In this document: positions 18,462-27,338 of the stretch, in pieces
Position numbering within the stretch: the first letter of the stretch is position 1
Layout of the letters: each line of letters opens with the position of its first letter
Source of the DNA: Streptomyces sp. RerS4
GTDB taxonomy: Bacteria > Actinomycetota > Actinomycetes > Streptomycetales > Streptomycetaceae
NCBI RefSeq assembly: GCF_023515955.1
Contig: NZ_CP097322.1
Span: 4,512,501-4,576,500 of the forward strand
Direction: 5' to 3'
Length of the DNA stretch: 64,000 bases
Made by a program: the position numbers and the translations under genes
Notes under the pieces: model-generated
Database searches by the model: none
What the model saw: only the letters and a program-made list of their open reading frames with translations
Told to the model about the DNA's origin: nothing

Positions 18462-20882
18462 ATGCGAAGGAAGATCCGACGGAGGGCAGGGCGCCGGGCC
18501 GCCCTGACCGCCGTCGGGGCGATGACCGCCGCCCTGCTGCTCAGCGCACCGCAGCCGGCCGTGGCCGGACCGCCCAACCTGCTGACCAACCCCGGTTTCG
18601 AGACCGCCGGCGCCCCCGGCGCGGACATGCCCGACTGCTGGTCCAAATCCGGCTGGGGGAACAACGACTTCACCTTCGCCACCGTTCCCGACGCCCACAC
18701 CGGCACCAAGGCCATGCGCGTCTCCCTGACCCGCCGCGTCGACGGCGACCGCAAGGCCCTGGTCACCGAGAGCGCCACCTGTGCCCCGACCGTCATACCG
18801 GGCAAGCAGTACGACCTGTCCGCCTGGTACAAGTCGAACACCCCCGACGTGTCCGTCACCGTCTTCCGCCACGACACCACCGCCGGCTGGCAGTACTGGA
18901 CCGACCTGCGCAATCCCCCGGTCAGCGCCGCGTGGGCGCGTACGGAGGTCCGTACGCCCGCCGTCCCGCCGAACACCGACAAGATCGCCTGGGGGCTGTC
19001 CGTCTACGGCGTCGGCACCGTCACCACCGACGACTACGCGCTGGAGGAGGTGGGCGCGGCCCCGCCGCAGCCCACCTGCACCGGCACGGCCGAACAGTGC
19101 GCCAAGGGCAAGTGGGACGTGATCCCCGCGCAGAACCCGGTGCGCTCGATGCACGCCGTGGTCCTCAAGAACGGCAAGGTGCTGCTGATCGCGGGATCCG
19201 GCAACGACATCGCCCAGTTCAACGCCGGCACCTTCACCTCCGCCGTCTACGACCCGGCGAACGGCACGTTCAAGTCGATCCCCACGCCCGTCGACATGTT
19301 CTGCTCCGGGCACGTGCAGTTGGCCGACGGCCGGGTGCTGGTGATGAGCGGCAACAAGGGCTACCCGTCGGCCGACGGCAAGATCGGCTACCAGGGGCTG
19401 AAGGACAGCTACGTCTTCGACCCGGCCACCGAGACGTACACGAAGACCAACGACATGAACGGCGGCCACTGGTACCCGTCCGCCACGATCCTCGGCAACG
19501 GCGACGTGATCTCCTTCGGCGGGCTGAAGGAGGACTCCACCGGCAACGTCACGGCGGAGAAGTTCTCGGCGGCGCAGAACAAGTGGCTGCCGATGAACGA
19601 GGTCAACCAGACCTGGTCCTACTGGGGCCTGTACCCGTCGATGATCCTCATGCAGGACGGCCGGCTCTTCTACTCCGGCAGCCACACCTTCGGCAACGGC
19701 ACCCCCGGCTCCGGCGCCTCGGTCTACGACTACGACGCCAACACCATCACCGACGTGCCCGGACTGCGCAGGAAGGACGAGCGCGACGAGTCGGCGAGCG
19801 TGCTCCTGCCCCCGGCGCAGGACCAGCGGGTCCTGACCATCGGCGGCGGCAACAACGAGACCAACCCGGCGGCCAACCGCCTCACCGACATCATCGACCT
19901 GAAGCAGCCGAGCCCCGCCTACACCGCCGGCCCCGACCTCCCGCAGGGCCTCGTCGACACCGGAACGGGCAAGCGCCCGCAGACCGCGGCCGAGGGCAAG
20001 ATGTACGTCTCCGCCGTACTGCTGCCCGACGGCAAGGTGCTGGAGACCGGCGGCGGGCTCCACGACCGGGCCGACCCGGTCTTCGAGGCCTCCTTCTTCG
20101 ACCCGACGAACAACACCTACCAGCCGGGCCTCGCCACCGACCCGATCCCGCGCACCTACCACTCGGCCGCGTTCCTGCTGCCCGACGGCCGCGTCATGGC
20201 CGTCGGCGACAACCCGGGCAACGGCACGTACAACCACGCCGTGTCGATCTACACCCCGCCCTACCTGTTCAAGGGGCCGCGCCCGCAACTCACGTCGGTG
20301 ATCGACACCGACTGGATCTACGGGGACACCCAACGGATCACCGTGAACCGGCCGATCGCCAAGGCCGAGCTGATCCGCCCGGCGGCCGTCACCCACTCCT
20401 CGGACCCCAACCAGCGGTTCGTGGACCTCCCGATGACGGTGGTCAACGACACCACCGTCGACCTGAACGTCACCAGCAACCCCAACCTCGCCCCGCCGGG
20501 CTGGTACATGCTCTTCGGGGTCGACGCGGCGGGCATCCCGTCCGTCGCCACCTGGGTCCACCTCGGCGGCGCCCCCGCCCTCAGGGCCGCCGGGGAACAG
20601 CATCCCTCCGCCCACGAGCACACCTTCGCGAACGACCTGGCCGCGCCCAAACCGAACCCGGCCCGCCGGGACTCGGCGCCCGTCGCGCCCACCGTCGCCG
20701 GCTGCGACCGGCACTACGGGACGGCGAGCCTGTGCGTGCCGACGAACTTCCCGGCGGAGGTGAAGAAGACCACGCGGGCCCGCTGCGACTGGCTGGCCGC
20801 GCACCAGTTCCCGAAGCGGATGAAGGTCAACGGCAGCGACCCGCTGCGCCTGGACGCCGACGGGGACGGCTACACCTGCTGA
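18462..20882 (+). CDS. Secreted copper-radical oxidase (galactose oxidase/GlxA-like)
   Basis: 806 residues. An Arg-rich signal peptide (MRRKIRRRAGRRAALTAVGA, cut after about 36) and a CBM-like beta domain (LLTNPGFETAG) precede a kelch propeller and a DUF1929 immunoglobulin-like domain. All residues for a galactose-oxidase copper site are visible: Cys281 in MFCSGH (thioether partner), Tyr338 in GHWYPSA, Tyr566-His567 in RTYHSA and His645 in VTHSSDP. It should oxidise a primary alcohol on a glycan to an aldehyde, releasing H2O2. An extra 60-residue tail has three Cys and ends DADGDGYTC. The ATG has GAAAGGA upstream. It is last in the glycan cluster, recalling the CslA-GlxA pair of Streptomyces. 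Confidence 0.88.
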   Translation: MRRKIRRRAGRRAALTAVGAMTAALLLSAPQPAVAGPPNLLTNPGFETAGAPGADMPDCWSKSGWGNNDFTFATVPDAHTGTKAMRVSLTRRVDGDRKALVTESATCAPTVIPGKQYDLSAWYKSNTPDVSVTVFRHDTTAGWQYWTDLRNPPVSAAWARTEVRTPAVPPNTDKIAWGLSVYGVGTVTTDDYALEEVGAAPPQPTCTGTAEQCAKGKWDVIPAQNPVRSMHAVVLKNGKVLLIAGSGNDIAQFNAGTFTSAVYDPANGTFKSIPTPVDMFCSGHVQLADGRVLVMSGNKGYPSADGKIGYQGLKDSYVFDPATETYTKTNDMNGGHWYPSATILGNGDVISFGGLKEDSTGNVTAEKFSAAQNKWLPMNEVNQTWSYWGLYPSMILMQDGRLFYSGSHTFGNGTPGSGASVYDYDANTITDVPGLRRKDERDESASVLLPPAQDQRVLTIGGGNNETNPAANRLTDIIDLKQPSPAYTAGPDLPQGLVDTGTGKRPQTAAEGKMYVSAVLLPDGKVLETGGGLHDRADPVFEASFFDPTNNTYQPGLATDPIPRTYHSAAFLLPDGRVMAVGDNPGNGTYNHAVSIYTPPYLFKGPRPQLTSVIDTDWIYGDTQRITVNRPIAKAELIRPAAVTHSSDPNQRFVDLPMTVVNDTTVDLNVTSNPNLAPPGWYMLFGVDAAGIPSVATWVHLGGAPALRAAGEQHPSAHEHTFANDLAAPKPNPARRDSAPVAPTVAGCDRHYGTASLCVPTNFPAEVKKTTRARCDWLAAHQFPKRMKVNGSDPLRLDADGDGYTC

Positions 20883-20901
20883 TCACCGCGTGAGAGAACG
20901 A

Positions 20902-20941
20902 CCGGCGGCCCGGGTGCGCGCTGCGCGCCCTGGGCCGCCGG
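20902..20941. terminator. GC-rich hairpin between convergent genes
   Basis: The 10-bp outer stem CCGGCGGCCC (20902-20911) pairs with GGGCCGCCGG (20932-20941), and GC-rich inner pairing extends it. It separates the radical oxidase (stop 20882) from hemolysin III (stop 20954) and can serve both. Confidence 0.65.
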
Positions 20942-20953
20942 CCCACGTGATCC

Positions 20954-21652
20954 TCAGTGCTGGTAGGCGGCCAGGGAGATGCCGACGTAGTGGGCCACGA
21001 AGGCGGCCAGCGTCAGCGAGTGGAAGACCTCGTGGAAGCCGAAGAACCGCGGCGAGGGGTTGGGGCGCTTCATGCCGTAGATGACGCCGCCGACGCTGTA
21101 GAGCAGTCCGCCGACGACCACCAGCACCAGCACGGCGATCCCGCCGGCGCGCAGGAAGTCGGGCAGGAAGAACACCGCCGCCCAGCCCATGGCTATGTAG
21201 CAAGGGGTGTAGAGCCAGCGCGGGGCGCCGACCCAGAAGACGCGGAAGGCGATGCCGGCGGCGGCCGCGAGCCACACCGCCCACAGCAGCGTCCGCCCGG
21301 TGGAGTCGGGGAGCAGCAGCACGGTCAGCGGGGTGTAGGTGCCCGCGATGATCAGGAAGATGTTCGCGTGGTCGAGGCGGCGCAGGATGGCCTCGCCGCG
21401 CGGGCCCCATGTACCGCGGTGGTAGACGGCGCTGACGCCGAAGAGCAGGCAGGCCGTGAGGACGTACACGCCACAGGCCACGCGGGCCCTCGTCGAGTCG
21501 GTGAAGGCCATCAACACCAGGCCCGCGATCACGACCGCCGGGAACATCCCGGTGTGCAACCAGCCGCGCATCAGCGGCTTGACCTCGGGTTCCGCCTGCG
21601 GAGCTGCCGGCATGGCCGCTACGGCGGCGGCGTCTGAACTCATGGCGCTCAT
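20954..21652 (-). CDS. Hemolysin III family membrane protein (TrhA/YqfA, PAQR-like)
   Basis: 232 residues with seven predicted transmembrane helices. Family marks: SAVYHRG near residue 76, a helix with LDHANIFLIIAGTYTPL, and FGFHEVFHSLTLAAFVAHY near the C-terminus. The conserved Ser, His, Asp and the two late His form the zinc site of PAQR-type proteins. Bacterial members affect membrane lipid homeostasis; the haemolysin name is historical. The start ATG could be 21652 or 21643. It is divergent from pck; a near-perfect palindrome (arms ACCTAC/GTAGGT, 21656-21673) overlaps the region just upstream of its start. Confidence 0.9.
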   Translation of the reverse strand: MSAMSSDAAAVAAMPAAPQAEPEVKPLMRGWLHTGMFPAVVIAGLVLMAFTDSTRARVACGVYVLTACLLFGVSAVYHRGTWGPRGEAILRRLDHANIFLIIAGTYTPLTVLLLPDSTGRTLLWAVWLAAAAGIAFRVFWVGAPRWLYTPCYIAMGWAAVFFLPDFLRAGGIAVLVLVVVGGLLYSVGGVIYGMKRPNPSPRFFGFHEVFHSLTLAAFVAHYVGISLAAYQH

Positions 21653-21863
21653 GCTACCTACGGGCGCGTAGGTTTCGGTTAGTCCTCTTTACGGAAGATT
21701 GACGGACGTGGCGATGCTCACGTGAGAAGCCCCCTGGACATATGCGCATACGCACCGGATGATCAGATGAGTGCGGTCGGCACCGGATGAGCGGAGCGCG
21801 AAGCGTCCGGGTCGCAGCCCCCACGGGGCATACACCAAACAAACCCCTCAACAAGGAGCAATC

Positions 21864-23717
21864 GTGGCGCGCGACAACGCGGCTCCCACTTCCGTCCCGA
21901 CGACCCACCTGGAGTTGATCTCCTGGGTGGATGAGATCGCAGCCCTGACCCAGCCGGACCGCGTCGTCTGGTGCGACGGCTCGGAGGCCGAGTACGAGCG
22001 CCTGTGCGCGGAGCTCGTCGCCAAGGGCACGTTCAAGAAGCTGGACGAGGCAAAGCGCCCGAACTCGTACTACGCCGCCTCCGACCCGTCCGACGTCGCG
22101 CGCGTCGAGGACCGGACCTTCATCTGCTCCGAGAAGGAAGAGGACGCGGGCCCGACCAACCACTGGAAGGCTCCTTCGGAAATGAAGGAGATCTTCGTCG
22201 GCAGGGACGGGCAGGAAGGCATCTTCCGCGGCTCCATGAAGGGCCGCACGATGTACGTCGTGCCCTTCTGCATGGGCCCCCTCGGCTCCGAGCTCTCCGC
22301 GATCGGCGTCGAGATCACCGACTCCGCCTACGTCGCGGTCGCCATGCGCACCATGACCCGCATGGGCAAGGCCGTCCTCGACGAGCTCGGCAGCGACGGC
22401 TTCTTCGTCAAGGCCGTCCACACCCTCGGCGCCCCGCTCGCCGAAGGCCAGGCCGACGTCCCGTGGCCCTGCAACACCACCAAGTACATCTCGCACTTCC
22501 CCGAGACCCGCGAGATCTGGTCCTACGGATCCGGCTACGGCGGCAACGCCCTGCTGGGCAAGAAGTGCTACGCCCTGCGCATCGCGTCCGTCATGGCGCG
22601 CGACGAGGGCTGGCTCGCCGAGCACATGCTGATCCTCAAGCTCACGCCGCCGCAGGGCGAGGCGAAGTACGTCGCGGCCGCGTTCCCGAGCGCCTGTGGC
22701 AAGACCAACCTGGCCATGCTGGAGCCCACGATCCCCGGCTGGACCGTCGAGACCATCGGTGACGACATCGCCTGGATGCGCTTCGGCGAGGACGGTCGCC
22801 TCTACGCGATCAACCCCGAGGCCGGCTTCTTCGGCGTCGCCCCCGGCACCGGCGAGCACACCAACGCCAACGCCATGAAGACGATGTACGCCAACACCGT
22901 CTTCACCAACGTCGCGCTCACCCCGGACGGCTCCGACGTCTGGTGGGAGGGCATGACCGAGGAGCCCCCGGCCGAGCTCATCGACTGGAAGGGCAACCGC
23001 TGGACCCCGGAGTCCGCCCAGACCGAAAATGGATACAGCCCGGCCGCCCACCCCAACGCCCGTTTCGCCGTCCCGGCCTCCCAGTGCCCGACGATCGCCC
23101 CCGAGTGGGAGGACCCCAAGGGCGTCCCGATCTCCGCGATCCTCTTCGGCGGCCGCCGCGCCTCCGCCGTCCCGCTGGTCACCGAGTCCTTCGACTGGAA
23201 CCACGGCGTCTTCATCGGCTCGAACATCGCCTCCGAGAAGACCGCCGCCGCCGAGGGCAAGGTCGGCGAACTGCGCCGCGACCCCTTCGCGATGCTGCCG
23301 TTCTGCGGCTACAACATGGGCGACTACATGGCCCACTGGGTCAAGGTCGCTGCCGACAAGGACCAGACGAAGCTTCCGAAGATCTACTACGTGAACTGGT
23401 TCCGCAAGAACGACGCGGGCAAGTTCGTGTGGCCCGGCTTCGGCGAGAACAGCCGCGTCCTGAAGTGGATCGTCGGCCGCCTCGACGGCACCGCCGAAGG
23501 CGTCGAGACCCCCATCGGCGTCCTGCCGACCCGGGACTCCCTCGACCTCGACGGCCTCGACCTGCCCGCCGAGGACCTCGACTTCCTCCTCACCGTCGAC
23601 AAGGAGGTCTGGCGCGAGGAGGCCGCCCTGGTCCCCGAGCACCTGAACACCTACGGCGACCACACTCCCAAGGAGCTGTGGGACCAGTACCACGCACTGG
23701 TCGAGCGTCTGGGCTAA
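21864..23717 (+). CDS. pckG: Phosphoenolpyruvate carboxykinase (GTP)
   Basis: 617 residues from GTG 21864, with AAGGAG 5 bases upstream; an upstream in-frame ATG (21771) lacks a ribosome site and family support. It catalyses oxaloacetate + GTP to PEP + GDP + CO2, the entry to gluconeogenesis from organic and amino acids. The GTP-type hallmark FPSACGKTNLAM carries the reactive Cys278 and P-loop lysine K280. Metal and substrate residues lie in YGSGYGGNALLGKKCYALR and FGGRRAS. Monocistronic; the downstream region to 23786 has a short hairpin (GAGTCC/GGACTC, 23776-23795). Confidence 0.97.
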   Translation: MARDNAAPTSVPTTHLELISWVDEIAALTQPDRVVWCDGSEAEYERLCAELVAKGTFKKLDEAKRPNSYYAASDPSDVARVEDRTFICSEKEEDAGPTNHWKAPSEMKEIFVGRDGQEGIFRGSMKGRTMYVVPFCMGPLGSELSAIGVEITDSAYVAVAMRTMTRMGKAVLDELGSDGFFVKAVHTLGAPLAEGQADVPWPCNTTKYISHFPETREIWSYGSGYGGNALLGKKCYALRIASVMARDEGWLAEHMLILKLTPPQGEAKYVAAAFPSACGKTNLAMLEPTIPGWTVETIGDDIAWMRFGEDGRLYAINPEAGFFGVAPGTGEHTNANAMKTMYANTVFTNVALTPDGSDVWWEGMTEEPPAELIDWKGNRWTPESAQTENGYSPAAHPNARFAVPASQCPTIAPEWEDPKGVPISAILFGGRRASAVPLVTESFDWNHGVFIGSNIASEKTAAAEGKVGELRRDPFAMLPFCGYNMGDYMAHWVKVAADKDQTKLPKIYYVNWFRKNDAGKFVWPGFGENSRVLKWIVGRLDGTAEGVETPIGVLPTRDSLDLDGLDLPAEDLDFLLTVDKEVWREEAALVPEHLNTYGDHTPKELWDQYHALVERLG

Positions 23718-23786
23718 AGCCCCGACCACCCCCAAGAACCGCGGCCGGCTGTCCCCGACCGCAGGGCTGACGCGGGAGTCCCCGAC

Positions 23787-24434
23787 CTAGGACTCTCTGC
23801 GACCTTCCAAATAGGTCGTGTGCGTCTGCTGACGGCGGGCCTCCGTTTCACGGAGGTCCGCCGTCACGCGTTCCGCCTCCTCGGACAGCACCGACAACTG
23901 CCGCTCCAGGTGCCGTTCCGGGGACTCGCCGCCCGGGTTCAGCCGCGTCCACCAGCGGGCCCGGTTGTACGCGTCCACGCACTCCGGCACGTCCAGCCGG
24001 ATCGCCCGCGACAGCGCGTGCACCGCCTCCGGATCACCGGCCAGCACCTCCGCAGGCCACCCCGGCTCCAGCAGCGCCGCGTACACGTCCAGCAGTTCGC
24101 TCAGCTTGCCCTCGGCGGCCGGCGGCAGCTCCACCTCGCCGACGTACTCCCGCAGCCGGCCCAGGTCCTCCCGTACGACGCCCAACCGCTCGGCCGGATC
24201 CGGGAAGACCGGGGTGTCGATCCGCTCCGGCGGGGCGATCAAAGCCCCCGCCCCGTACAGCCCCGCGACCACCACCGGCCAGTACGTCCCCGCCACACCG
24301 GCCAGGGTCAGGCCCAGCCCGGCGAGCCCGCACGCGCTGCCCGCCAGGTTCTTCCTCGACTCCAGGTACGCCAGTGCGCGCCCGGCCGCGGTTCTGCCGC
24401 CGGTCGTCCCACCGGTCGTCCTACTGGTAGCCAC
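23787..24434 (-). CDS. Membrane protein of unknown function, last gene of the TelA operon
   Basis: 215 residues, not assigned to a family. Two hydrophobic helices at about 31-50 and 52-68 (GLAGLGLTLAGVAGTYWPVV and onward) are followed by a cytoplasmic helical domain rich in Glu/Arg, probably coiled coil at the end (RQLSVLSEEAERVTADLRET). The start ATG overlaps the upstream VWA gene by 14 bp, so the protein is translationally coupled and probably works with the VWA and TelA products. Confidence 0.7.
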   Translation of the reverse strand: MATSRTTGGTTGGRTAAGRALAYLESRKNLAGSACGLAGLGLTLAGVAGTYWPVVVAGLYGAGALIAPPERIDTPVFPDPAERLGVVREDLGRLREYVGEVELPPAAEGKLSELLDVYAALLEPGWPAEVLAGDPEAVHALSRAIRLDVPECVDAYNRARWWTRLNPGGESPERHLERQLSVLSEEAERVTADLRETEARRQQTHTTYLEGRRES

Positions 24435-26142
24435 GGATCTCCTCGAAGGCCCCGTCCAGCGAGCCGTTCCCGTCGGTCGCGTCGAACAGCCGCCCGCCGG
24501 TCAGCTCCGTGATGTGCGTCAGCTCCTTGCGGTCGGAGTCCCCGAACAGGACCGCGAAGACCGGCGTGCGCCTGCGCTCCTCCGGCAGCCCCGCGTAGAA
24601 GGAGTCGAAGTCCTTCACCTTGTCCCCGCTCTGCCCGTCGGTCATCAGCACGATCGAGGTGAACGCGTCACCGTTGCCCTTCCCCAGGTGCTCGTACGCC
24701 GCCTTCAGGCTGCCGTACACGGCCGTACCGCCCTCCGGACGCAACCCCTTCACGTCCCCCCGGATCGCGTCCAGGGCCGGCCCCGGGTTGCCCGGCTCGA
24801 CGACGTGCGTCAGCACCTTCTTCACCTTGTCGCCGAAGGGCAGCAACGTCACCTCCTCCCGGTCCCGGAACCGCTCGCCGGGACCCGAAGTGCCCGTCCC
24901 CGTCAGGTCGGTGAGCGCGGTGCGCAGCCGACCGATGCGGTCCTCGTCCGCCATCGAGCCCGAGGTGTCCAGGACGTACACCGTCCGCGAGGGCCGGCGC
25001 AGCTCGTTCTCGTACGAGGCCAGCAGCCCGTCCGCCACCGACCGCGAGCCCGGGAACGGCAGCTCGCGCCGCTTCTCCCCGTCCAGCCCCGCCGCCGGAG
25101 CCACCCCGGCGGCCACCGGCCGGCGCATGGTCTTCTCGGTGATCGCCTTCTGGGCGGCGTCACCCCGCAGGTAGTCCGTCAGGAGCCGGCCCGACTCGCG
25201 CGCGCCGGCCGGCGCCGACGCCAGCAGCGTCAGCGGGTAGTGCGCGGTGACCACGCCGTCCTTCGGTCGGATCACCGTCAGCGGCGCCTTCGCCCGGTCG
25301 TTCATCGACAGCAACACCGACTCGTAGTTCACGAGCGCGTCCACGTCGTTGCGCTTGGCGTACGCCGTCGCCAGCCAGCCCGAGGAACCCGACGTCAGCT
25401 TCTGCCCGTTGAAGAAGCCCTTCAGCCGGGGCCGCGCCTTCTCCACGTCCGCGTCCGTCAGGGCCGCCTGCGCTCCCGACAGGCCCGAGGCGACCGAGAC
25501 CAGCGCGGAGAAACCGGAGTTGGAGCGGACCGGGTCCGTCATCCCGTACGTCAGCTTCCCGGCGGCCACGGCCTCCTCGACCGCCGACCAGGTCACCTCC
25601 TGCGGCTTCCACCCCAGCCGCGCCAGCGCCTCCGGCTTCACGCCGACCGCCACCGGCGAGGCCATCACCGGCGTCTCGGCGCCGAGCTTCGCCGCCGCCT
25701 CGGGACGCAGCCGCAGGTAGTCGTTGGAGGACAGCCAGATCGCGTCGTAGCGGCCGTCGGCCTTGCCGGAGGTCACCTGCTCCGCCGCGTCCAGCGTCCC
25801 GGACCAGGTGAAGTCGACGGAGACCCCGGTCGCCTCCTTCGCGGCCTTGAGGACGGGCTCCATGTCCGCGAGCTCGCTGGAGGCCAGCACCCGCAGCCGG
25901 CCCTCCTTGTACTCCTGCGGCTTCGACGAGCCGCCGCCCGACCCCGCCGAACCGCCCGACGAGGCGGCCGGATCCTGCGAGGTGCAGGCCGCCGCCCCCA
26001 TCAGGGTCGCCGCCAGCGCCACCACCGTCGCCAGCGGTCCGCGCACCCGCGCGGTACGCGCGGTGCGTCTCGTGCCCGGCGTGCGGGTCGTGCCCGCCGT
26101 GACCGCCATGCCCGCCGTACGTGCCGTCGTCAGCCCGTTCAT
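24421..26142 (-). CDS. Lipoprotein with periplasmic-binding-like and VWA domains
   Basis: 573 residues. A long basic N-terminus leads to a hydrophobic segment and possible lipobox (ATLMGAAACTS). Residues about 80-340 form a type II solute-binding fold (LRVLASSELADMEPVLKAAK, YDAIWLSSNDYLRL). A VWA domain follows with a complete MIDAS: DTSGSM near 391-396, GGTAVY, and LMTDGQSGD. Binding-protein plus VWA fusions are found in actinobacteria, but the ligand is unknown. Its start overlaps the telA-like stop by 4 bp and its end overlaps the next gene by 14 bp. The upstream gene in the operon encodes a second stand-alone binding protein. Confidence 0.82.
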   Translation of the reverse strand: MNGLTTARTAGMAVTAGTTRTPGTRRTARTARVRGPLATVVALAATLMGAAACTSQDPAASSGGSAGSGGGSSKPQEYKEGRLRVLASSELADMEPVLKAAKEATGVSVDFTWSGTLDAAEQVTSGKADGRYDAIWLSSNDYLRLRPEAAAKLGAETPVMASPVAVGVKPEALARLGWKPQEVTWSAVEEAVAAGKLTYGMTDPVRSNSGFSALVSVASGLSGAQAALTDADVEKARPRLKGFFNGQKLTSGSSGWLATAYAKRNDVDALVNYESVLLSMNDRAKAPLTVIRPKDGVVTAHYPLTLLASAPAGARESGRLLTDYLRGDAAQKAITEKTMRRPVAAGVAPAAGLDGEKRRELPFPGSRSVADGLLASYENELRRPSRTVYVLDTSGSMADEDRIGRLRTALTDLTGTGTSGPGERFRDREEVTLLPFGDKVKKVLTHVVEPGNPGPALDAIRGDVKGLRPEGGTAVYGSLKAAYEHLGKGNGDAFTSIVLMTDGQSGDKVKDFDSFYAGLPEERRRTPVFAVLFGDSDRKELTHITELTGGRLFDATDGNGSLDGAFEEIRGYQ

Positions 26143-27338
26143 CGTTCCCCGCCTTCCAGCGCACCCGGGGTCCGCGTCCGCGTCCGCGCCAGGTGGGCGG
26201 AGGCGGCCCGGAGCTCACCCGTCAGGGACTCCACCGTCGCCGCCATGTTCTCCGTGGCCTGCACCTTGAACGTGTCGATCGCGTCCAGGGTCGTGTAGAT
26301 CCGGGCGAACGCCGTCCGCAGCGTCTCCGCCCCCACCGCCGGGTCCGCGGCGATCCGCTGGATCTCCCCGCTCTGCGAGGACAGCATCTCCGCGTTGCCC
26401 CGGATCAGCTCCTCCGTCGTCCCCTTCAACGCGTTCACCTGCTCGACCACCTTGCGCTGGTTGTCCAGGGCGGACGCCAGCATCACCGCGATCCGCAGCG
26501 CCGACACCGTCGTCGTCGCCGCCCGGTCGACACCCTTGATCAGCTCGTCGTTGTTGCGTCGCACCACGTCCATCGCCAGGTAGCCCTGCGCGCACACCGC
26601 CAGCTGCGTCAGCAGGTCCTGGTGCTTCTGCCGCACCGGGAACAACACGTCGGCGCGCAGCGCGTCCGCCTGCCCCGGATCGGTCCGCCCGGCCTCGGCG
26701 ATCCGCGCCTCGACGGCCGCGTCCAGGGCCTCGGTGAGCACCGCGAACTCCTGGAGCCGGCCCATCGTCTCCCACAGCGCCGCCCGCTCCGTGTGCAGCG
26801 CCGCGTTGTCGCGGCGCAGCTCGTCCTGGCCGCCGCGCAGGGCGCCCACGATCCGGTTCAGCGTCGTCTGCGAGGAGGCGTACTTCGCCACGTGGTCCCG
26901 GAACCGGTTGCCGCCCGGCAGCTTCGCCAGCAGCCTGCGCGCCCCCTTCGCGGGCGCGTCCCGCGGGTCCAGGTCCTCGACGGTACGCCGCAGCTCGACC
27001 AGCGAACCGGCCACCCGGGTCTGCGCGTCCGCGCCCCCACCCCCGTCCGAGCCGAGGGAGCGTACGGCCCGCTCCAGCATCCGGTTCGACTGCCGGTCGG
27101 CGCTGCGCATCTCGGCGGCGCCGAGGGCCGTTATCTCCCCGATCCGGGTGGCGAACTCGGGCGAGCGGGCGTCGATTCCGGCGAGTCCGCTCACGTACTC
27201 CCCGGCCCGGCGGGCCATCTCGTCGTGCACCCCGTCCCGGAGCGGGACCAGACCGGAGGCCTGCTCCCGCCGGACGGGAGCCACGGGCTCGGGCGCGGTG
27301 AGGACGAGCGGGCTCTCCTCGGGAGGTGTCGGTGTCAT
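26139..27338 (-). CDS. Toxic anion resistance protein, TelA family
   Basis: 399 residues, usual for the family. Helical throughout: ASSQTTLNRIVGALRGGQDE, then LRADVLFPVRQKHQDLLTQL and DVVRRNNDELIKGVDRAATT, all diagnostic of TelA (PF05816). Members occur with tellurite and cell-envelope stress systems and probably form cytoplasmic helical assemblies; the biochemical role is unresolved. The ATG at 27338 overlaps the preceding gene's stop (27335) by 4 bp. No TerB/C/D genes are in the window, so this operon is a separate TelA context. Confidence 0.88.
   Translation of the reverse strand: MTPTPPEESPLVLTAPEPVAPVRREQASGLVPLRDGVHDEMARRAGEYVSGLAGIDARSPEFATRIGEITALGAAEMRSADRQSNRMLERAVRSLGSDGGGGADAQTRVAGSLVELRRTVEDLDPRDAPAKGARRLLAKLPGGNRFRDHVAKYASSQTTLNRIVGALRGGQDELRRDNAALHTERAALWETMGRLQEFAVLTEALDAAVEARIAEAGRTDPGQADALRADVLFPVRQKHQDLLTQLAVCAQGYLAMDVVRRNNDELIKGVDRAATTTVSALRIAVMLASALDNQRKVVEQVNALKGTTEELIRGNAEMLSSQSGEIQRIAADPAVGAETLRTAFARIYTTLDAIDTFKVQATENMAATVESLTGELRAASAHLARTRTRTPGALEGGER

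Noticed and set aside
18393..20804. Long minus-strand open frame opposite the radical oxidase
   Set aside because: Gly/Val/Arg-rich, no domain, and opposite a gene with full catalytic residues.
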